Source of the DNA: Branchiostoma floridae
Lineage: Eukaryota; Chordata; Leptocardii; Amphioxiformes; Branchiostomatidae
Direction of reading: 5' to 3'
Length of the DNA stretch: 64,000 bases
Assembly (NCBI RefSeq): GCF_000003815.2
Contig: NC_049995.1
Span: 10,218,595 to 10,282,594, forward strand
Part shown: one piece after another, positions 36,601 to 45,600 of the stretch
How positions within the stretch are numbered: position 1 is the stretch's first letter
How the letters are laid out: every line of letters starts with the position of its first letter
Position numbers and translations under genes: made by a program
Notes under the pieces: model-generated
What the model was told of the DNA's origin: nothing
The model's database searches: none
What the model saw: the letters and a program-made list of their open reading frames with translations, nothing else

Positions 36601-39600
36601 TTTCATATAGGGAGGTTTTCAAGATCAGGATCTCCAAAGCATTGAGGTTGCCATGGCAACATCATCCAAGAACAAGGACACCATGACGCCCATAGCATTG
36701 TGGGATGTCATTGGAGCTGACCAATCAGAAAGCAGTAAGGATGCCAGATGGTTTGACAGAGGGGTGCAGTACATGAGGTTCTCCCTGGCCAATCAGGAGT
36801 GTGCTTCCACACCCGAAGGTAAGTTTGGCGGTTGATGATAGTAATACAGCTATTCGGATTGGTCAATTGATTAATGCTAGACCTTGAAATATTTAATATT
36901 TTTATTTTGTATTTAGTGTTGTAATGTTACATGTATATGCAACTTGTTCTTCTTTGAATTTTTCAAATTAAACTCATTAACAAAAGTATTACATTTTGTG
37001 CATGACTGTAAGTATAAAGCATGAACTTGGCCGACATCACAAAAAAGTGCTCACTATATAGTAACATTTGCCCCCAGAAAATGCATGTATTTTTGTTTGT
37101 CCCTTCTTACGTTCATTCATTGCTAGATTATATTTGATTTTGAAAGGTGCATTATTTTTAGCCAGTAAGTTTGAATAATATTCCTCATTTTGGATACTGA
37201 CATTGAGTCCTAATAATAAAATAGCTTTATCTCAAATTAAGAAAGGATGTTTTACCTCAAAGTTTACCTTTTTGATTTGCAGTACTGAGTCTACTGACAG
37301 ACAAAAATTAGAGTAATAATTTAAACTAAATCCATTGACCCCTTGTGATACCTTGTAGGAAATCCCAAACAAGAGACTTGGAGCCCTGCATACAGACTGG
37401 GTTCTTTCCTGAGATACTCCATCTCAGTCCCTGATTGGTCGCCTGACGGGACGTGCGGTTCCATTGCCATGGTAACGACAGTGAATGAGTCACAGGGCCA
37501 GCTGTACGTGGTGGTGGATGTGGACCCCTGTCCCAGGTTCATCCTCCACAATAACTGTCACTGGATGCTGCACTTTGGGGAGGAAGCAACAGAGGAACAG
37601 AAACTAGGTGACTAATGTTCTTCATTCTGTTCTGCAAAATATACGCTGCAACTATACTGATGGTAGATCTTCATCTGATGCATCTATGAAAACAAAATAT
37701 GTCACATTGATCTTATTGATTCTAAAGAAGAATTGTTAGTTTTTATTGACCAAAGTGTTGGGGTAAGCAAAAAAACCCTACTGACTGTAACTTCAGTTTG
37801 TGGTGTTTTAATCTTAAAGGAAGAAAATGTAGTGTTAGTGATGGCCTTTTAATATGTCAATACCTTTTTTTTTCAAATTGTTGCAGTCATTATGAAAATT
37901 TCAAACATAAAACCACCACAAAACTTTAAAGAGTTACACATCATCATTACAGTAATTCTTCCAAAATGCTCATAAGTTGCTAGTGACTTTTAAAACTTTG
38001 GTAAAATCTGTGTCTGTTTATGTCTATTAGATGGCATTCCAGTGAAGGAGGAGCTACAACTATCAGGAGTTCCCACAATTCCTCCAAACAGCAGCACTTG
38101 CTACTACCCAGAGTCCCTTGCTGCATCATTCCCAGAGTTCACTGAGGCATCAAACCTCAGCAGCCATGTTCACATCCGTCTGGCGGGGGAGTATTACGGA
38201 GCTGAGTGGAGTGAGGACGAGGGGTTTCTATTCGAGGGTCTCCTCTGGACGCAGGCCATCGATATCTGTGAGGAAAAGGAGCACCAGGTTGGGCTCCCAG
38301 GATTCGGGGAGGTGCGGGTGCGAATCAGCTGCATGGGAACGTGCAGACATGTTTACATCGACCCGGTTAAGAGAGACGAAGTGGGTAGCGACCTGGAGTT
38401 TGTGGAATTCGATGACGTGTCAGAAGAGGTAAAAGACGGAAAGAACGACAAAACGCCATCCAAACACACGGTTTCTCTGAGCGCCAAGCAACGACATTCC
38501 TCAGAAATAAACAAAGCCACTCCCTCAAACGAGCTTGCCTTGCAGTGTGGCGTATTCATTTCAGAAGCATGTTTGTTTCTTGTTGACGAGGTTTCAAACC
38601 CCTCTATAGCCACAGAGCTGTTGCGGATAACAGTCGACAAGTGCCACATCGCGTATCACCCCGTACGTACAGATATGGAAATATCAGAGGAGCTGCTTCA
38701 ACTGTGTGCTTGGAGAGTACAAGTTGACAATCAGATCTTCCACAGGGGCAACTATGACTTTGCGGTTTTGCTCTGTCCTGAACACAAAGAAGAAGAAGGG
38801 CTACAACCCAGGAAAATGTGGTCTATCGAAAAGACGGCTGACTTCTGGGCCTACCACAGTATGGTCGTAGCGAAAGTTGGTTTGAACAGAACGTTGTCTG
38901 ACAGCAAAATTGCGATAGCGTCCGTGAAGCTTACACAACGACCAATGACGGTTTACATTGAGGACACCTTCATCTATGACATCCTCAACCTGATTGGTTC
39001 ATTTTCCATTCCTGCTGCATCAGACGACACAAATCGACCAATGAGGACACACGTACTACCCCGAGAAGTGAAGGAAGCGGCGGCTTCTCTGATTGGTCCA
39101 GTGAGCATACCAGAATTGACGATAGAAGAGATGACGATGCTTGTGAGCGTGCATGCCTCGATGAAAGTGTTCATTTCCTCCGACCACACCCGTTTGACGT
39201 TCAAAAACTTCTCCCGCACTCCTGTCTTCACTGTGTCCAGGAATCTGGTTCAGGACCTGGCCTTACACTATGGCTCTGGGGCTCTTTTTAGAGCAGGTAG
39301 GTAATTTTTATGCGTCATGTACCAATTTCATAATATTCGTGCGTTTTTGCATAGTGATTCGTGTGTATCACATAATATTCGTACGAATTTCATAGGGTTC
39401 GTGCAAATGCTTAGGCACCCCTGTGTACATGGAGATTGCTTGCAGTCAGCCAGTAGATCCCAACATTTTACTACATGATGTTTTTAATCCATGGAAACGT
39501 CGATGAACTACATTTAGGTAGGAAGTGAGTGCGTGAGCAGGTAGGTTCTTTCATACAATGATAAAACCTGCTATGTGTGAGTGACCATAGATACTTGAAG

Positions 39601-42600
39601 AAACTCAAAATTACCAGCTTCTTGCACAGTTTTTATTCCTAGTGGCAATTTTCTGTTTTGTCATTTAGATTTGGATCCAGTAATTTGCATTAAGCCTAAT
39701 ATTGTGTAGCTACAGTTTTTTGGTGAAGTATTGGGTGCCATAACATTTGTAGCACAACAGGTTTACAACAGCAAATTTAGAACATTCCTAGGAATGCCTT
39801 TCGACACAAAATTCTTATTGTCAACAGTTGTCTCTCTAACAACCTTACTGAAAACTCTTAAACAATCACGCAGCCAATGTGACAATGCCATAAAACGTTT
39901 GGGAACAATTGTATCCGTGGAAACACATCTGTGCTGACCAATCAAATACAGTTAAACAGAACTTCCTAAACGTTATCTTCCAGGTTGGGTGCTTGGTTCC
40001 CTGGATATCCTGGGCAGCCCTGCCAGTCTGCTGGGAAGTATCAGCAGCGGGATATCTGACTTCTTCCGCCTGCCGTACGAGGGCCTGACCAGGGGACCTG
40101 GTGCTTTTGTGTCGGGTGTGACCAAGGGTGCGTCCTCATTGGTCAGACATGTGTCGGCAGGTATGTATTTTTAAACATACAATAACTTCAGGTGGGTTTT
40201 CTAAAGAGTGGAACAAGGGACTGTGCCCCAACACCATAACCATGTGACTAGTTGACTCAGTAGACTAGTAGACTCATCCTCCTAACGCCCGGTCCCCAAC
40301 GGCATTAGCCTATGGGGCCCTGCTATCTCATGCCCTATCAGTGGTTATTATGATTGTCACCCCAAACAAGCTGTCAACCAATCAGAGAATAGGCCTTTCT
40401 TGGGCTTTTTGTTGTCGCAAGCTGTCTCGCAAAGGCCGCTGGGAAGCTATCAGCCAATCATGTTACGTATTACATGGCTCCATCCTCCTACGCCCGATCC
40501 CCAACGGCTGACTGCCCATATAAGGGCAAGCTCATTAATATTTATAAGTAGGGCGGTTCCTAACTAATCTGAGTGCACAAAGTAGCAGAGGTAAACACAG
40601 GAAGTTTTGACACGACTGTGGTCCCTGTGCGTAGGAGAATGAGTAGACTAAAACTCCACACATTTGAAGTAAAAAAATTCACCCAATAACCTTGTTTAGT
40701 TTCTCTGCTTCCATGCAATATGCTACCCGTATGATTATTTTGGACAAAAAGCCCTACTTAGAGAGGATTTGGCATTTTTGAAGTCAGCCAAAGACTAGGG
40801 TATATTTTAGACTAACTCTATATAAACACACATACAAATACACAGCACACACCTTTCCTTGGTGCTGAACACACCTTCTGCAGAAACATACAGGATACTG
40901 GTGCACAACACAGTCTGCACACACCTGTCCTTGGTGCTGAACACACCATCTACACAAACATACAGGATACTGGTGCACAACACAGTCTGTACACATACCT
41001 GTCCTTGGTGCTGAACACACCATCTACACAAACATACAGGATACTGGTGCACACCACAGTCTGCACACACCTGTCCTTGGTGCTGAACACACCATCTACA
41101 CAAACATACAGGATACTGGTGCACAACACAGTCTGTACACATACCTGTCCTTGGTGCTGAACACACCATCTACACAAACATACAGGATACTGGTGCACAC
41201 CACAGTCTGCACACACCTGTCCTTGGTGCTGAACACACCATCTACACAAGCATACAGGACACTGGTGCTCAACACAGTCTGTATACACAACTGTCCTTGG
41301 TGCTGAACACACCATCTACACAAACATACAGGACACTGTTGCACAACACAGTCTGTATAAACACCTGTCCTTGGTGCTGAACACACCATCTACACAAGCA
41401 TACAGGACACTGGTGCACAACACAGTCTGTACACACACCTGTCCTTGGTGCTGAACACACCATCTACACAAACATACAGGACACTGGTGCTCAACACAGT
41501 CTGTATAAACACCTGTCCTTGGTGCTGAACACACCATCTACACAAACATACAGGACACTGGTGCACAACACAGTCTGTACACACACCTGTCCTTGGTGCT
41601 GAACACACCATCTACACAAACATACAGGACACTGGTGCTCAACACAGTCTGTATACACACCTGTCCTTGGTGCTGAACACACCATCTACACAAACATACA
41701 GGACACTGGTGCACAACACAGTCTGTACACATGCCCGACCTAGTTGCTGAACACACCATCTACACAAACATACAGGACACTGGTGCACAACACAGTCTGT
41801 ACAGACATCTGTCCTTGGTGCTGAACACACCATCTACACAAACATACAGGACACTGGTGCACAACACAGTCTGTACACATGCCCGACCTAGTTGCTGAAC
41901 ACACCATCTACACAAACATACAGGACACTGGTGCACAACACAGTCTGTACACACACCTGTCCTTGGTGCTGAACACACCATCTACACAAACATACAGGAC
42001 ACTGCTGCACAACACAGTCTGTATAAACACCTGTCCTTGGTGCTGAACACACCATCTACACAAACATACAGGACACTGGTGCACAACACAGTCTGTACAC
42101 ACAACTGTCCTTGGTGCTGAACACACCATCTACACAAACATACAGGACACTGGTGCACAACACAGTCTGTACACACAACTGTCCTTGGTGCTGAACACAC
42201 CATCTACACAAACATACAGGACACTGGTGCTCAACACAGTCTGTATACACAACTGTCCTTGGTGCTGAACACACCATCTACACAAACATACAGGACACTG
42301 TTGCACAACACAGTCTGTATACACATCTGTCCTTGGTGCTGAACACACCATCTACACAAACATACAGGACACTGGTGCACAACACAGTCTGTACACACAA
42401 CTGTCCTTGGTGCTGAACACACCATCTACACAAACATACAGGACACTAGTGCTCAACACAGTCTGTATACACAACTGTCCTTGGTGCTGAACACACCATC
42501 TACACAAACATACAGGACACTGGTGCACAACACAGTCTGTACACACACCTGTCCTTGGTGCTGAACACACCATCTACACAAACATACAGGACACTGGTGC

Positions 42601-45600
42601 TCAACACAGTCTGTATACACAACTGTCCTTGGTGCTGAACACACCATCTACACAAACATACAGGACACTGTTGCACAACACAGTCTGTATACACATCTGT
42701 CCTTGGTGCTGAACACACCATCTACACAAACATACAGGCCACTGGTGCACAACACAGTCTGTACACACAACTGTCCTTGGTGCTGAACACACCATCTACA
42801 CAAACATACAGGACACTGGTGCTCAACACAGTCTGTATACACAACTGTCCTTGGTGCTGAACACACCATCTACACAAACATACAGGACACTGGTGCACAA
42901 CACAGTCTGTACACACACCTGTCCTTGGTGCTGAACACACCATCTACACAAACATACAGGACACTGTTGCACAACACAGTCTGTATACACACCTGTCCTT
43001 GGTGCTGAACACACCATCTACACAATAATACTGGTCACAGTCCATACCAAAGGAGTTAAATAGCCTTTTTAAGATTGTAAAAATGATGTTAATAACAATG
43101 ATGGCAATGCCTTACCCCATGTAGGTACATTGACGTCCATCGTGAACCTGGCCAATAGCATCTCCCGTAACATGGACCGGTTGTCGCTGGACCAGGACCA
43201 CGCCCACCGTAACCAGGAGTGGCGGCGCCGGCTGCCCGCGGGAGTCACCACTGGGCTGGTACAGGGGCTGTCTGGGCTGGGCCTCAGTCTGCTGGGTAAG
43301 GGAAATACTAGCTTTTTTTAAAACTCCAGGGCACGAAGTACTCGGTGCATGTGCACCCAGGTGCACCCAAAATTGGAGATGATCATCCAATTATTTTCTG
43401 TGGGTGCACAGGGTGCACCCAAATATTCTTTTTACATTTATGTATGTAAAGATATCAAACTTTCATATTCTCGACATCTACATTTTGTAAGTGTTAGAAA
43501 GATAATAAAAAATGTCCGTCATGGTACTTGTTTAAGAATTTGATAGCTTGTAACTAAGTTTTATTATTAGGTTATTAGTTAAATTTAAGTGGTGCAACGA
43601 AAATTTTTTTGGTGCACCCAATATTTTAAGCTGGGTGCACCAGTGCACCTAATCCCAAAAATGAATTTCGAGCCCTGAACTCATTTTATCCAGAGTAATC
43701 TTTTGGCAACACAAATTGGCTTTAATTGGCTACAAACTTGATAATAGAGTCAACAGTTTTGGGACAATATTTGAAAGAATTTTGAATAAAAAACATCTAA
43801 TAAGCCACAATGAATTATAACTTTTGAAAATGGAAATTTAAATCTATTTAAATTCCTATGAACTCAAGAAACATTTTGAAAGTGACTTTACAAATATCTC
43901 TTTATTTGTAATAATTTTCAAACATCTATGTGACTATTTCACTTTTAGAAATATTAACAGATATTTGTAAACATTGTAATGGTAGAATTAGTTTACAGCC
44001 AACATAAAATTAAGCCCCTATAACCTTCCTTGGTATATTTTTAGATTTCCTTGACATAATATGAACATTGACACAAGTGGAATAAACACATTACAATTTT
44101 TGTACATTTAAGAAAAATGCTCCTTTAGTGGTAGTTGGTGTTATAAACGATCCTAATTTTTTAGATAAAAAAACTGTGACTATTCTATCCATCCCAGGTG
44201 CAATAGCTGGTGTTGTGGACCAACCAATCCAGAGTATCCAGTACGCCATGGACAGTTCGGAGAAGACGGTGACCCAGCGAGCCACGGGGGTCATCTCTGG
44301 GGTCGGGAAGGGCCTGGTGGGCGTGGTGGCCAAACCCATCGGAGGGGCGGCCGAGTTTGTGGCTCAGACAGGGCAAGGTAGATGTAATTTGTAGCTATCA
44401 GTTCGGACTACATTGTACATTTTGTATCATTTAAACTTGCTGAAAATAATCAAAATATGGTAAACATTGAGCAAAATGTGTATTGTCTAGAAATGATTGG
44501 GAAAGAGGCAGGTAGAATGTTGGTAGTGTTATTGTTTATTTTCTAAAGTCAGTAGCAGTCATTCAGGACACTTGGAAGCTGTTAACTGCAAATTAACCAC
44601 TGTATGGGACTATTATGTTGAGCTTTATAGTCTATCTTAGTATTGCTATTATTATTACATTTCTATTTGTAGCTATTCTTCACTACAACAGAGTGAAATA
44701 GAATTCGATTTCTACAATGATCAACATGATGATTGTAGGCACTAATGAAAGTAGAAAAAAAAGGTTTACCTTTTATGCTCAGCCAAGAAAAAAGCATGTT
44801 TGAATAGTTTTTGACACTGTTTGCTGTTGTTTCTTTAGGTATTCTCCAGGGTGCCGGCCTGACCCACCTGCCCCGCCCCAGGTGTAACCCCACCATCCGG
44901 GAGGCGTGTGACGCTGAGAACGGACAGGTCAAGTACACATGGTAAGACTGTATACTCTTCAAGTTGGACCACACAACATGCAAACATAATGCAAGCATTT
45001 GTTTGGACATTCCCAATCGGGTCATTTTTTGCATATTTTCCTACTTTACCATAGATATGTAACACGCACGCTGTCAGCACTTAAGTAATATACTTTTTTT
45101 TTCTCTTTCCATTTGTCCTCTTGGTACTTTGTACATACATTGTACATGTAATAATAAACTAAACAAACCAAAACTATTTATTTGTTTCAATGTTCATAAT
45201 AGACCATAACCCAGCTTCCGTCAGAATATAGAAATACATACAGGAAAGTGGAAATATTTGACATGACTCTTTCATCGGTCAAACCAATGATTGTCATTTT
45301 CCCTCTCACTTGTTTAACTACTAATTGTGATTGACAGTCTATTGCTCTGAAGATATGTCGATGAAGATTAGACATCCAAGTAATAAGATATAATGCCAAA
45401 AAGCAGTTACTTCAAAAAGCAACTGGACATGATTTTGGAAACGGTTAGATGTTTTAGATAGTATCGTCACTGACAAAAGATAGTGGATACGTCTGACAGT
45501 TCCCAAAGTCATATCTAGTTGCTTGAGTAACTGCTTTTTGGCATATTGCTCTAAAGATTTAAAAATTGTAGTCACTGCCATTATCTGGTACAGAAGTTAT

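Noticed and set aside
40784-43017. Series of about 30 nested 60-120-codon minus-strand frames resembling Cys-rich peptides
   Set aside because: These are by-products of the 74-bp satellite. Each frame is simply three repeat units read in succession.
40849-43027. CRISPR-like array
   Set aside because: The whole 74-bp unit is repeated with no unique spacers, and the genome is eukaryotic.
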